A DNA stretch of 64,000 bases from Dehalococcoidales bacterium (GTDB taxonomy: Bacteria > Chloroflexota > Dehalococcoidia > Dehalococcoidales > UBA2162). The notes beneath the pieces were generated by a model. It was given only the letters and a program-made list of their open reading frames with translations. It was not told the DNA's origin and searched no databases. Position numbers and translations under genes: made by a program. The DNA is taken from positions 1 to 64,000 of the forward strand of contig JAFGCW010000060.1 in assembly GCA_016932435.1 (NCBI GenBank), read 5' to 3'. Below, piece after piece: positions 6,948 through 16,259 of the stretch; positions within the stretch are counted from its first letter, which is position 1; each line of letters opens with the position of its first letter.

Positions 6948-9143
6948 ATGAGCGAATATTACCAGAATAGTATAGACCATATTATGGCTGAACTAGGTCG
7001 TATTGAACTGATGATTCGATCTAAATTAAGAAATATGCGGAGAGACAACGGAAACAGTACAAACAATACACTTCAAGGGCTTTATATTTCTGATAAAGAA
7101 ATTGATTCCATTGTCAATACGGTAAGTTACATGAAAGAGGAAGAAACACCCTTATCACTAGATCCGGATCCGCATCAGCCGGTTGATACTCTGAATCAGC
7201 TGAAAACAGATATATCTGTGAAGGAAAAGGAGAGTCTCTGCCGAGGAATTGCACTCAGGTTGTGTACCTTACAGCAGCTGTTTCAGTTATCTGAATTCGA
7301 CATTGAAGTACTTCTCGTATGCCTTCTTCCTGAAATAAACCTGAAATATCAGCAGGTCTTTGCCTATCTGCAAGACGATGTAACCCAAAAGAGTCCCACG
7401 GTAAACCTGGTACTCGAATTACTCTGCAAATCCTTACCGGAAATGCTCGAACACCGTGATGCCTTTTTACCTGGAGCATCTCTAACGAAAAACCAGATAA
7501 TAAACCTTTATGAAGACCGTTATTTAAAGTCAACACCCCTGTTGAGTAAATCTCTTCAAATAGATGAACGTATCATCTCTTACCTGCTGGAAATACCCCA
7601 GGTAGATTCCAGGCTGTTGCCCTTCACTCAGTTGCTGATACCCAGGCTCAGTCTGGAGGATATAGTCCTGGCTGAAGACACCAGACAATTTTTCAATACA
7701 CTGGTCAAGCAGTGTGAGCAGGCACCGGTTTGTCACCTGTACGGAGATAACGGCACCGGTAAAAAGGCTACTGCCGAGGCTGTTTGCTCCAAACTAGATA
7801 TACCAATATTAGACGTAGACCTTAATAGAGTATTAATTAAAGAAGGGCAGCTGGATACAGTAATACCGATTGTCTTTCGAGAAGGTCTTCTTCACAATGC
7901 CGCACTATACCTGGATAACTTTGATACGTTATTACCGGGCGAAGAGAGCAATACAAATATTGGTAACATACTGTTGGCAGGCTTATTAAAATACCCGCAA
8001 TGGATTTTCGTTGCCAGCAACCAGGAGTGGCGCCCTAAAGAAACCTGGCAGGACCGTCCATTTGTCTCTGTTGAATTTCCTGTACCTTCCTATACTCTGC
8101 GAAAACAGTTGTGGGAAAAATACTGGGATGAGAATACCATTATGGAAAACGACGTCGACTTCGGTGACTTTGCCAGCAAGTTTCGGTTAACCGGAGGGCA
8201 GATCCACAATATCACCATAAATGCCCGAAATCTTGCCCGGTTACGCGAGTCGGAGCACCAGATATTGACCGGTCAGGATATTTCCTCTCTGTGCCGCAAT
8301 GAGTCCCGTGAAATTCTTAACAACATGGCAAGGAAGATACAGCAAAACTACAGATGGGAGGATATCATTCTCCCTCCGGATTTGTATGAGCAGCTCCATG
8401 AGATATATGGCTGTGTCCAACAATCTTATAGAGTGTACAGCGACTGGGGGTTTGATAAAAAACTATCGCTTGGAAAAGGCCTACATGTTCTGTTTTCAGG
8501 ACCCTCCGGTACGGGTAAAACCATGGCGGCGGGAATACTGGCGCATGAGCTACAGCTTGACCTGTATAAGATCGACCTTTCCCAGGTCGTAAGCAAGTAT
8601 ATCGGAGAGACGGAGAAGAATCTGGACCGTATCTTTAAGGAAGGACAAACCTCTAACTCTATCCTGTTTTTTGACGAGGCTGACGCCATTTTTGGAAAAC
8701 GCTCCGAGGTAAAGGACGCACATGACCGTTACGCAAATATTGAAATAGCCTATTTACTGCAAAAGATGGATGAGTATGAGGGAATGGTAATACTCGCTAC
8801 GAATTTGCGTAAAAACATCGATGAAGCCTTCTCTCGACGAATGCATTTTGCACTTGAATTCCCTATTCCTGAAGAGCCCGATCGCAATCGTATCTGGAAT
8901 ACTATCTTCCCTCCTGAAGCTCCGCTGGATAAGGATGTAGACTTCGCTTTCACGGCAAGGCAGTTTCGGGTCACCGGAGGGAATATTAAGAATATTGCTC
9001 TGGGTGCTGCTTTTCTGGCGGCACAAAACGGAAATATCATTAATATGAAAAATATTATCCGGGCAACCAAACGAGAGTATCAAAAAATGGGCAAACTCTG
9101 TACTGAAGATGAATTTGCCGAGTATATAGACCTGGTGAAGTGA
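6948..9143 (+). CDS. eCIS AAA+ ATPase (Afp15/Pvc15-like)
   Basis: ATPase of the contractile injection system, of the kind proposed to act in assembly or cargo loading. Two AAA+ modules are visible. The first has Walker A GDNGTGKK (266-273) but a degenerate Walker B (LYLDNFD, no Glu after Asp), so it may bind without hydrolysing. The second is complete: GPSGTGKT (518-525), Walker B LFFDEAD (573-579), sensor 1 TN (618-619) and the RR finger (630-631). The N-terminal 230 residues are the helical domain usual in this family. It is the first gene of the plus-strand eCIS cluster, which is less usual than the end position it has in Afp. The ATG at 6948 lacks a strong ribosome site. Confidence 0.9.
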   Translation: MSEYYQNSIDHIMAELGRIELMIRSKLRNMRRDNGNSTNNTLQGLYISDKEIDSIVNTVSYMKEEETPLSLDPDPHQPVDTLNQLKTDISVKEKESLCRGIALRLCTLQQLFQLSEFDIEVLLVCLLPEINLKYQQVFAYLQDDVTQKSPTVNLVLELLCKSLPEMLEHRDAFLPGASLTKNQIINLYEDRYLKSTPLLSKSLQIDERIISYLLEIPQVDSRLLPFTQLLIPRLSLEDIVLAEDTRQFFNTLVKQCEQAPVCHLYGDNGTGKKATAEAVCSKLDIPILDVDLNRVLIKEGQLDTVIPIVFREGLLHNAALYLDNFDTLLPGEESNTNIGNILLAGLLKYPQWIFVASNQEWRPKETWQDRPFVSVEFPVPSYTLRKQLWEKYWDENTIMENDVDFGDFASKFRLTGGQIHNITINARNLARLRESEHQILTGQDISSLCRNESREILNNMARKIQQNYRWEDIILPPDLYEQLHEIYGCVQQSYRVYSDWGFDKKLSLGKGLHVLFSGPSGTGKTMAAGILAHELQLDLYKIDLSQVVSKYIGETEKNLDRIFKEGQTSNSILFFDEADAIFGKRSEVKDAHDRYANIEIAYLLQKMDEYEGMVILATNLRKNIDEAFSRRMHFALEFPIPEEPDRNRIWNTIFPPEAPLDKDVDFAFTARQFRVTGGNIKNIALGAAFLAAQNGNIINMKNIIRATKREYQKMGKLCTEDEFAEYIDLVK

Positions 9144-9233
9144 AAATAAATATTGGGAATAACCGGTTTGTAGAATATCTGACAGAGATGTCTGCAAACG
9201 GATATTACGATCACATTAAGGAGAGGAATCCCG

Positions 9234-10049
9234 ATGATTAGTGAACTGGATGAATCAATAAAAAAACTAATCATAACAAAAGGTGAACTCGACGCGTCCC
9301 AGATTGACATTGAATTTGAAGCGCCGGACCGGGAATGGTCGGCATCCATCTCCAAACCAACGGTGAATATCTATCTTTACGATATTCGCGAAAATCACCA
9401 GCTTCGCGGTACCGAATGGGTAATCAATCACAACAGCGATGGCACTGCAACAAGGAAAAAGAGCCCGAGTCGCATTGACATTTCTTATCTGATAACGGTC
9501 TGGGCGAATGATGTATCTGACGAACACAGGCTGCTCTGGCATGTCATGTCAACGTTATTCCGTTATCCGGAAATACCGGAAGACGCGTTGTCCGGAGACC
9601 TTGTGGGGCATATGTATCCGATTAAGACGAGTACAGCCCAGCCAGATGGTCTTTTCAACAACCCATCCGATTTTTGGGCAGCCCTGGACAACAAGATAAA
9701 GGCATCAATATATTATGTGGTTACCTTACCACTCGATAAAGAAATGACTTTCACAGCTCCTACGGTCAAGACGAAGATTATCGATGTCAAACCACCGGAA
9801 ACTGATAGTGAGCGTATTATACAGATTGGCGGAGTAATCCAGGAAACCGGAAAACCGGTTAGAGACTTGAGCGATGCTAAAGTTCTGGCGAAAGAGGTTG
9901 GCATGACTGCCAGGATAAATGCCGAAGGATACTATACCTTCCCTAATATCACGATCGGAAAGCACACGTTTAAGATTATCGCTGCAGGTAAAGAACTCAA
10001 AGAGATGGAAGTGACGATACCGAGTGATAACTATGATCTGGAAATATAA
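9234..10049 (+). CDS. DUF4255 cap protein (Afp16/Pvc16-like) with C-terminal Ig-like domain
   Basis: The N-terminal about 185 residues match the DUF4255 pattern: the opening helix MISELDESIKKLI, the strand VNIYLYDIREN, and later the P(L/D)KEMTF region near an SIYYVVTLPL strand. In PVC and Afp the homologue caps the tube and sheath and sets the end of the particle. Residues about 195-271 form a carboxypeptidase-regulatory-like or Ig-like extension (GGVIQETGKPV...INAEGYYTFPNI...KHTFKI), an addition not needed for capping. Ribosome site AAGGAGAGG. The sheath gene follows after 137 bp containing several purine-rich SD-like runs but no convincing extra gene. Confidence 0.88.
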   Translation: MISELDESIKKLIITKGELDASQIDIEFEAPDREWSASISKPTVNIYLYDIRENHQLRGTEWVINHNSDGTATRKKSPSRIDISYLITVWANDVSDEHRLLWHVMSTLFRYPEIPEDALSGDLVGHMYPIKTSTAQPDGLFNNPSDFWAALDNKIKASIYYVVTLPLDKEMTFTAPTVKTKIIDVKPPETDSERIIQIGGVIQETGKPVRDLSDAKVLAKEVGMTARINAEGYYTFPNITIGKHTFKIIAAGKELKEMEVTIPSDNYDLEI

Positions 10050-10186
10050 TAGTCAGTCCAATCTACTTTCAAGGAGGTGATAGATTAGATAAACAGGAGG
10101 ATAATTAAAACATCATCCTCGAACTGTCGATGGAGGTTGATTTTGATTAATTTCGACAGGAACATAAATGAAAAGGAGAAAATGCA

Positions 10187-11740
10187 ATGCCAGAATATCT
10201 TTCACCAGGCGTATACGTTGAAGAGGTAGACAAAGGTACCAAGCCTATAGAAGGTGCGGGTACCGCTTGCGCCGCATTTGTAGGCTTTGCCGAACAGGGG
10301 CCAGTAAATGAGCCGATATTCATTCCCAACTGGACAGAGTTCACCAATACATTTGGTGGTTTTATAGAAGGGAGCTATCTGGCTAATGCGGTATTCGGTT
10401 ACTTCCTTAATGGAGGAGGACGCTGCTATGTCACCCGTCTTCCAGGCGGAGAAGAGCAGGCCGAACCTGTAGCTGCGGTAGCGCTTCCCAGTCATTCTCA
10501 GGTATCAATCGAAACTCTGACAATAACTGCTCTCGAAGCCGGTCCATCAGGAGCCGGTATTACGGTCGAGGTAGTCAAGCCAGAAGGTGAGGACGCTCCC
10601 GAAGACCAGTTTAACCTGATTGTACGCAGTGGTACTACTGAAGAGGTGCATGAAAACCTCAGCTTCGGTAAGGGCAAAGGTGCACACAATGTAGTGGACA
10701 CGGTCAACCGACAGTCCAAGTTGATAAAACTTGCGGAAAAAGATTCATCGTTAACCATAGCGGAACGTGTACCGAACTCGGGTACATATGCACTGGCTGT
10801 TCCAGAGACAGCAACGACTGCTCTGGCAACCGTTTCAAGTGATGAGATTGTTGGTGATGTTGCCGAGAGAACCGGACTATCCGGTTTTGAAGTTGCCGAT
10901 GATGTCACCATGGTATGTGTCCCTGACCTCATGGCACTTTACCAGGCAGGAATAATATCCATGGACGGAGTCAAAGCGGTACAGTTGGCAACGATTGCCC
11001 ACTGTGAAAATATGAAAGATCGTTTTGCCATTCTCGATTGCCCACCAGGTCTGAAACCACAGCAGATGAAGGAATGGCGTAATAACGAAGCCGGTTACGA
11101 TACTAAGTATGGCGCCGTTTACTATCCATGGATTAGAGTTGCAGATCCGACAGGCAAAAAGGACAGCATCCTTGTACCGCCCAGTGGCTACATGGCGGGG
11201 ATTTATGCTCGAAGCGATAATGAGCGCGGTGTTCACAAGGCACCAGCTAATGAAGTAATAAGAGGAGCCATGGCTCTTGAGATGCAAATAACCAAGGGCG
11301 AACAGGATATCCTCAATCCTATAGGTGTTAACTGCATACGATCGTTCCCCGGCAGAGGGATTCGTGTCTGGGGAGCCAGAACACTTTCCAGCGATGCATC
11401 ATGGCGCTATATCAATGTCAGGCGCCTGTTTAACTTCGTCGAAAAGTCAATTCAGATGGGGACCCAGTGGATTGTGTTTGAACCTAATGATGCTGACCTT
11501 TGGGCACGTATCCGGCGAGATATAACTGCGTTCCTGAGTACAGTGTGGGGCAGTGGAGCATTGTTCGGCGCTACCGCGTCTGAGGCATTCTATGTGAAAT
11601 GTGATGCTGAGAACAATCCAGCAGCAACGCGTGACCTGGGACAGGTAATCATCGAGATAGGTATGGCTCCCGTGAAACCGGCAGAGTTTGTTATCTTCCG
11701 TATCAGCCAGTGGGCCGGTGGCGCGGAAACAAGTGAATAA
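10187..11740 (+). CDS. Contractile tail sheath protein (Afp2-4/Pvc2-4-like)
   Basis: The sole sheath gene. It begins with the family hallmark SPGVYVEEVDKGTKPIEG, followed by AAFVGFAEQGP and the NAVFGYFLNGGGRCYVTR segment; the C-terminal half has the sheath fold with SFPGRGIRVWGARTL and INVRRLFNFVEKSI, and ends with a VKPAEFVIFRISQW strand that would donate to the neighbouring subunit. Length (517) is normal. Afp and PVC have three sheath paralogues; here there is one, as in simpler eCIS and R-type pyocins. Ribosome site AAAAGGAGA before the ATG. Central residues about 100-230 are the variable, surface-exposed domain. Confidence 0.95.
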   Translation: MPEYLSPGVYVEEVDKGTKPIEGAGTACAAFVGFAEQGPVNEPIFIPNWTEFTNTFGGFIEGSYLANAVFGYFLNGGGRCYVTRLPGGEEQAEPVAAVALPSHSQVSIETLTITALEAGPSGAGITVEVVKPEGEDAPEDQFNLIVRSGTTEEVHENLSFGKGKGAHNVVDTVNRQSKLIKLAEKDSSLTIAERVPNSGTYALAVPETATTALATVSSDEIVGDVAERTGLSGFEVADDVTMVCVPDLMALYQAGIISMDGVKAVQLATIAHCENMKDRFAILDCPPGLKPQQMKEWRNNEAGYDTKYGAVYYPWIRVADPTGKKDSILVPPSGYMAGIYARSDNERGVHKAPANEVIRGAMALEMQITKGEQDILNPIGVNCIRSFPGRGIRVWGARTLSSDASWRYINVRRLFNFVEKSIQMGTQWIVFEPNDADLWARIRRDITAFLSTVWGSGALFGATASEAFYVKCDAENNPAATRDLGQVIIEIGMAPVKPAEFVIFRISQWAGGAETSE

Positions 11741-11783
11741 CAGCAAATACAGATACTAATTCTTAATGTGAAGGAGACACAAA

Positions 11784-12245
11784 ATGGCAACTTTGGTAGA
11801 TACCGCAAGGGAAGATCCCTTAATAGGTTTTAATTTTGCACTCGAAATTGGCGGTGGGAAAATTAATGGCTATTTTACCGAGGTAAGTGGACTTGGCTCT
11901 GAGACTGAAATAATAGAACAGAAAGTAGTAAATGAAAAAGGTCATGAAGTAATCCTGAAGGTTCCCGGTCGACTGAAGTGGGGAGATATTGTACTGAAGC
12001 GCGGCATTACATCGAACCTGGACATGTGGGACTGGCGTAAACAGGTTGAAGACGGCAAAGTAACTGAAGCGCGTATGAACGGCTCGATTGTGATGTACGA
12101 CCAGACGCTTACAGAAACAGCCCGATGGAATTTCAATAATGCCTGGCCATCGAAGATAAGCGGGCCGGCTCCAAAAGCGGACAGTAATGAGATAGGTGTA
12201 GAGGAATTAACCCTGGTACACGAGTACATCACACGCGTAACTTAG
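11784..12245 (+). CDS. Inner tube protein 1 (Afp1/Pvc1-like, gp19 family)
   Basis: Typical hexameric tube subunit: DPLIGFNFALEIGGGKINGYFTEVSGLGSETEI, then KVPGRLKWGDIVLKRGITSNLDMWDWRKQV and the closing ELTLVHEYI strand. Length 153 is standard for the family. It lies 43 bp after the sheath with ribosome site GAAGGAGAC. It is expected to form the bulk of the tube, with the second tube gene at 12872 forming the ring next to the baseplate. Confidence 0.95.
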   Translation: MATLVDTAREDPLIGFNFALEIGGGKINGYFTEVSGLGSETEIIEQKVVNEKGHEVILKVPGRLKWGDIVLKRGITSNLDMWDWRKQVEDGKVTEARMNGSIVMYDQTLTETARWNFNNAWPSKISGPAPKADSNEIGVEELTLVHEYITRVT

Positions 12246-12257
12246 GAGGTTTCTTAA

Positions 12258-12623
12258 ATGACGCTGCAAACTGAATTCGAGTTTACCCTTCCTCGTGGCT
12301 TTGTTGATAATGAGGGTAATCTCCATAAACACGGTACGATGCGTCTATCTACAGCCATGGATGAGATTGCTCCGCTTCGGGATCTCCGCGTGAAATCTAA
12401 CCAGGCCTATCTGGCAATTATCCTGCTATCACGTGTCATCACGAAGCTGGGCAGTCTCCCGGAAGTGCACACGGGGATTATTGAGAACCTTTTTTCAGCC
12501 GACTTTGCTTATCTCCAGGAATTTTACAGGCAGGTGAATGAAAACGGCACAACCATGGTCTCTACGACATGCCCCGAGTGTAACGAAAAGATAGAGGTAG
12601 ATCTGAGCCAGCCGGGGGAATAA
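12258..12623 (+). CDS. Tail assembly chaperone-like protein with zinc-ribbon end
   Basis: 121 residues resembling the small gp41/gpE-like tail assembly proteins that sit between tube genes in phage and eCIS clusters: FEFTLPRGFVDNEGNLH, GTMRLSTAMDEI, then a helical domain (AYLAIILLSRVITKLGSL) and a C-terminal pair CPEC with a single Cys-x2-Cys, perhaps half of a zinc site. Ribosome site TTAGGAGG. A second frame downstream (12584-12778) overlaps its end and could be fused to it by a -1 shift, as for E/E' of P2 and G/GT of lambda. In those systems the ratio of short to long product matters for tail assembly. Confidence 0.75.
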   Translation: MTLQTEFEFTLPRGFVDNEGNLHKHGTMRLSTAMDEIAPLRDLRVKSNQAYLAIILLSRVITKLGSLPEVHTGIIENLFSADFAYLQEFYRQVNENGTTMVSTTCPECNEKIEVDLSQPGE

Positions 12624-12778
12624 CCAGCTACCCCCTCGAGCAATTGCACGAGGAGGTAGCGTATATCGCCTATTATCTGCACTGGCCGCTAAAGGATATC
12701 CTGGAAATGGAGCACCATGACCGTCGCCAGTGGGCAGAAAGGGTTGCCGGTATCAACCGCAAACTGGCTGAGGTGTAA
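12584..12778 (+). CDS. DUF6760-like small protein, probable -1 frameshift product
   Basis: The frame is open from 12584 to the TAA at 12776-12778 and encodes, from 12629, YPLEQLHEEVAYIAYYLHW followed by PLKDILEMEHHDRRQW, which matches my memory of the small DUF6760 proteins in phage and eCIS tail operons. It has no ATG, GTG or well-placed TTG. It is in the -1 frame relative to 12258-12623 and overlaps its last 40 bases, including a G5 run just before the upstream stop (12614-12618). A programmed -1 shift would fuse the zinc-ribbon protein to this helical tail. The remaining 12779-12871 is short spacer. Confidence 0.6.
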   Translation, partial: RKDRGRSEPAGGITSYPLEQLHEEVAYIAYYLHWPLKDILEMEHHDRRQWAERVAGINRKLAEV

Positions 12779-12871
12779 TATGCCGGCAGACAGATCAGAA
12801 CTCCGGTCAGAATGATGAAAATGATTATAGGGGACTGAAAACAGGAAACTTTGATTGTGAGTAAATGAAAA

Positions 12872-13354
12872 ATGGCAAATCCAATAACGAGCCTGGGCTC
12901 AACCAAGACAGCTCAAAGGGTGGACCCTTTTCCAACCTTCAAATTTCACGTTGAGGTCGGGGATATAATCGAGGCAGCCTTTACTGAGTGCTCCGGTCTT
13001 GAAATGTCTACCGATGTCTTCGAGTATATTGAGGGTGGACTTAATGAATATGTCCACAAACTGCCCGTACGAACAAAGGTTAAAAATGTAACATTGAAGC
13101 GGGGAATAACTATATCCAATGAACTCTACGACTGGTACCGTGAAATGGAAAACGCCTTGAGACAGGGGAAAGGGGTCAGTTTCCGTCAAGTTACCATTAC
13201 CTTACGCACCACGGTAAATCAGGAAGAATTGATGCGATGGACACTGGATAAGGCATTTCCGGTCAAGTGGGCAGGTCCGGCTTTAAAAACGGATGAAACG
13301 GCGGTTGCCATCGAAACTCTGGAATTCGCCCATCACGGTATAAATGTCCAGTAA
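12872..13354 (+). CDS. Inner tube protein 2 (Afp5/Pvc5-like, gp19 family)
   Basis: Second tube subunit: DPFPTFKFHVEVGDIIEAAFTECSGLEMSTDVFEY with KLPVRTKVKNVTLKRGITISNELYDWYREM, and a closing ETLEFAHHGI strand. It is distinct from tube 1, with a shorter connecting loop, as expected for a ring that joins the tube to the spike hub. The ATG lies in AAAAATGG without a strong ribosome site, so it may be translated at a lower rate than tube 1, in keeping with one or few rings per particle. Its stop overlaps the start of the next gene. Confidence 0.93.
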   Translation: MANPITSLGSTKTAQRVDPFPTFKFHVEVGDIIEAAFTECSGLEMSTDVFEYIEGGLNEYVHKLPVRTKVKNVTLKRGITISNELYDWYREMENALRQGKGVSFRQVTITLRTTVNQEELMRWTLDKAFPVKWAGPALKTDETAVAIETLEFAHHGINVQ

Positions 13355-15584
13355 GGATGAAAACATTGTGAATGATGAAGGCTTGTCAAACGGGTGGCAG
13401 GATAATACCACGATAGAGCGGGAACTTGACCCATGGTTGCAGAGGCGCCTGGAAGAGAGGGCACGCCCGCTCAACTCCCGGGTACTGTCCACAGATAAGC
13501 CTGCCTTGATTTCGACAAGTAATGATATGACAGGGAAAAGTAACCGTATAGTAGATTCGATAATGGGACGTGCCAGGTTGATGCCAGGTATGTTTCAGGC
13601 TGACAGGTTACCGCTGTTCTCGAGGACCTTCACCGGTCTCATCAGCCGTAGCATTAGTACCGGGGCATCCGGCTTTTATAAGATGATGAATCTACCATGG
13701 TTCAGACCAAAAAGAGGTAATAAACAGGAATACGGAACTGACTCTGAATTGATAGGCCGTCAGGAAATGCCCGAAGGCAGTGCTGATGATATTAATAACA
13801 CCGTAATACTACCGGTAACTGAATCGGTCGAGGATAATCGACCTCAAAGCCCGGGAAAGACACCGGAGACATACTTCAATTATATGGTATCATCGCCAAT
13901 TACCAGAAAAACAGTGATGAATTTCAATAACCAGGAACGAGATATGGTACTTACAAGGAGTTCATCATTGATGAGGACCGGGCCGGCTGCGGAAACACAC
14001 AATCTTATAAATACAGAAAAAAATAATCGTGATATATCCCTCGTTTCCCGGAGTATCGATCGGTCAACGACCAACAAAGAGGTAATACCGGATAGAGTTG
14101 GTATCCAACAGGATAACAGAGCTACAAAAACAACCGGTGACTTCTCACATAATAAAGAGGAAAAAGGGAAAGGACAGATACCGGTAATCGATTACCCCTC
14201 CTCTCAAAGGGATGACACGGACACGAGACAGATAACGGCAACTGATGCAGATACGAAAACAGTTGATACAATCGATTTCCCTTCACTCCAAAGGGAAGAC
14301 AGAAACGCAGGACAGACATCAGCAACTGAGAAAGATGCGATAAAAGCTGAAACTATCGATTATCCCTCACCCCGCAGAGAAGACGAAAGTCAGGGACAGA
14401 TATCAGCAACCCGAATTGATGTAACAAAACCGGATATTTCATCAGAAAGTGGGGACGATAAAGGAAGTTCCGTATATCCTGCTAAGAATTTATTCTACGA
14501 ATACCCCTCCTCAATCGTTCGAAAAATCGTCCGGTCACTTCCATTCACCAGAAATATCCAGCGTAAAGAGATAAGGCAGAGTGAGTCTGTAAATCAACCT
14601 GCTGACCAGAGACAGACTGAACAGAATGTTAACAACAGGTACCCGGATAATCCTGATAATGTATCTAGCTACACTGAAAGCCCGAGAGTAATGCCGGTCA
14701 ACGCGGACCTTCCAAACAGAACTGCGGCAAAGGATTCTACTGTCAATCAGGAATTTCCGGATGCAGGGCATGAGAATCAAGCTTTCGAACCCCAAAAGCT
14801 GAATAAGGCCTCTATCTCCCGAGAAACCAGCCCTGCTTATCCTGTGAAGGATTTATTTCACAGGAAGCCCCTTCCTCTTACCGGAAGGCTAATTCAATCA
14901 TTGCCACTTATAAAAAATATACAACGTAAACCTATATTGTCGAGTGAGTCTGTAAAACAGTCTGGTGACCGGAAACAAAGCGAACCGGGTGACAATTTCC
15001 GATCTCCAGAGAATCTTAGAACTGGAGACCGATATGAAGTAGATGCCAGGGCTTATAAACCGGCACAGGAATTATCTTTTATTTCACGAGCAATCACCTC
15101 TGCAGAATCTGACTCTCACCAGGATCGCCTTTTTCCCGGAGACAGTTCCACAACCGTGCCTGATTTTATAATGCCTGTAGATCATTCACTCGACTTGACT
15201 CTGGCACCGGCCGGACGGACGCCGACTATACAACGCCAATCAGAATACTCGCGAATCAACCGGTCATCCGCGGTACCAGTGACTACCCGGTCGATGCAAA
15301 AGATACGGACTGCTGAAACACAGCAATCTGAGACTTCCGATGAAACTGCAACAGAAACACAGCAATCTGAGACGTCCGAACAAGCTGCAACAGAAACACA
15401 GCAGACTGAGACTTCCGATGAAACACAACAATCTGAGACCTCCGAACAAGCTGCAACAGGCACGCAAGCAAGTAGCTCTAGCGATAACGAAAACATGCTG
15501 GATTATAGAACTATCGCTCGTGAAACATATCCTTTCATAAGACGCATGATTATGGTTGAGAGAGAGCGTCGACCATCTCGATGA
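13344..15584 (+). CDS. Large disordered repeat protein in the eCIS cluster
   Basis: 746 residues, rich in Ser, Thr, Gln, Arg and Asp, with almost no hydrophobic core. Three repeat families are visible: about 28-residue units starting (V/I)IDYPS-QR(D/E)D at about 291, 310 and 338; two about 60-residue units at 377-437 and 498-556 with YP-K-LF...RSLP...NIQRK...SESV; and short QQSETS(D/E) repeats at 658-705. The last 32 residues (YRTIARETYPFIRRMIMVERERR) look structured and resemble a short C-terminal signature I associate with proteins at this place in other eCIS loci. The ATG overlaps the tube-2 stop. It could be a tape measure or tube-lumen protein, since no other candidate exists, but it is not predicted to be a long helix. 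Confidence 0.7.
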   Translation: MSSKDENIVNDEGLSNGWQDNTTIERELDPWLQRRLEERARPLNSRVLSTDKPALISTSNDMTGKSNRIVDSIMGRARLMPGMFQADRLPLFSRTFTGLISRSISTGASGFYKMMNLPWFRPKRGNKQEYGTDSELIGRQEMPEGSADDINNTVILPVTESVEDNRPQSPGKTPETYFNYMVSSPITRKTVMNFNNQERDMVLTRSSSLMRTGPAAETHNLINTEKNNRDISLVSRSIDRSTTNKEVIPDRVGIQQDNRATKTTGDFSHNKEEKGKGQIPVIDYPSSQRDDTDTRQITATDADTKTVDTIDFPSLQREDRNAGQTSATEKDAIKAETIDYPSPRREDESQGQISATRIDVTKPDISSESGDDKGSSVYPAKNLFYEYPSSIVRKIVRSLPFTRNIQRKEIRQSESVNQPADQRQTEQNVNNRYPDNPDNVSSYTESPRVMPVNADLPNRTAAKDSTVNQEFPDAGHENQAFEPQKLNKASISRETSPAYPVKDLFHRKPLPLTGRLIQSLPLIKNIQRKPILSSESVKQSGDRKQSEPGDNFRSPENLRTGDRYEVDARAYKPAQELSFISRAITSAESDSHQDRLFPGDSSTTVPDFIMPVDHSLDLTLAPAGRTPTIQRQSEYSRINRSSAVPVTTRSMQKIRTAETQQSETSDETATETQQSETSEQAATETQQTETSDETQQSETSEQAATGTQASSSSDNENMLDYRTIARETYPFIRRMIMVERERRPSR

Positions 15585-16248
15585 AGAAAGAGTTAAGGAA
15601 CAAGAAGTGGAAAAAGCAAAGCTGGTAAATCTGGATACTAATGAAGAGATACAGTGTCTTTTCAATCCAAATGAATACACATTCAGCAAGAGAAACACCT
15701 GGGCCAGCAAGAAGGTGAAAGGGCAAAATGTACCGATGCTGGAGTTCGGCGGTGGTGATTCTATTCAACTAAAGATGCAGCTCTTCTTCGATACTTATAC
15801 TACCGGAGGAGACGTGCGTACTACTACCAACAAAATATGGAAGCTGATGAATATAAACAGCAATCTAACGGATATGACCAGTACCAAAGGACGACCTCCG
15901 ATGGTCGAATTCCACTGGGGAGCTACCTGGTCATTTAAAGCTGTAATTACCAGCATATCACAGAAGTTTACACTCTTCCGTGATAATGGTATACCGGTCA
16001 GAGCTACTCTTGACGTGAATTTTCTCCAAGCAAAAGAGGAGGGTCGTTACCCCGGTCAGAATCCTACCACCAGAGGTAATCCCGGGTATAAACGCAGGGT
16101 TGTTCGAGAAGGCGATACCATAGACTGGATTGCGTTTGATGAATACGGTGACAGCACTATGTGGCGATATATTGCTGAAAGTAATAATCTTGAGGATCCC
16201 ATGAAACTAAAAACAGGACAGATTTTGGCTATTAAGCCATTACCTTAA
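15556..16248 (+). CDS. LysM tube-baseplate adaptor (Afp7/Pvc7-like)
   Basis: The N-terminal domain is the CIS tube-adaptor type: VEKAKLVNLDTNEEIQCLFNPNEYTFSK, then KVKGQNVPMLEFGGGDS and LQLFFDTY. The C-terminal about 50 residues form a LysM domain (VREGDTIDWIAFDEYGDSTMWRYIAESN...GQILAIKPLP), expected to bind peptidoglycan-like sugar or simply hold the hub, as in Afp7. The ATG at 15556 lies inside the previous gene; a GTG at 15608 (AAGGA just upstream) begins exactly where homologues normally begin and is a serious alternative. The spike gene follows 11 bp downstream. Confidence 0.9.
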   Translation: MRESVDHLDEERVKEQEVEKAKLVNLDTNEEIQCLFNPNEYTFSKRNTWASKKVKGQNVPMLEFGGGDSIQLKMQLFFDTYTTGGDVRTTTNKIWKLMNINSNLTDMTSTKGRPPMVEFHWGATWSFKAVITSISQKFTLFRDNGIPVRATLDVNFLQAKEEGRYPGQNPTTRGNPGYKRRVVREGDTIDWIAFDEYGDSTMWRYIAESNNLEDPMKLKTGQILAIKPLP

Positions 16249-16259
16249 GGGAGTAACCT

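Noticed and set aside
10498..10932. Long open frame antisense to the sheath gene
   Set aside because: It has no ribosome site and its residues mirror the codon bias of the sheath gene. Similar frames opposite the spike, disordered protein, permease and kinase genes are treated the same way.
15182..15710. Several open frames antisense to the Ser/Gln repeats of the 746-residue protein
   Set aside because: Their Cys/Val/Ser repeats are a direct product of the repeated DNA on the other strand.
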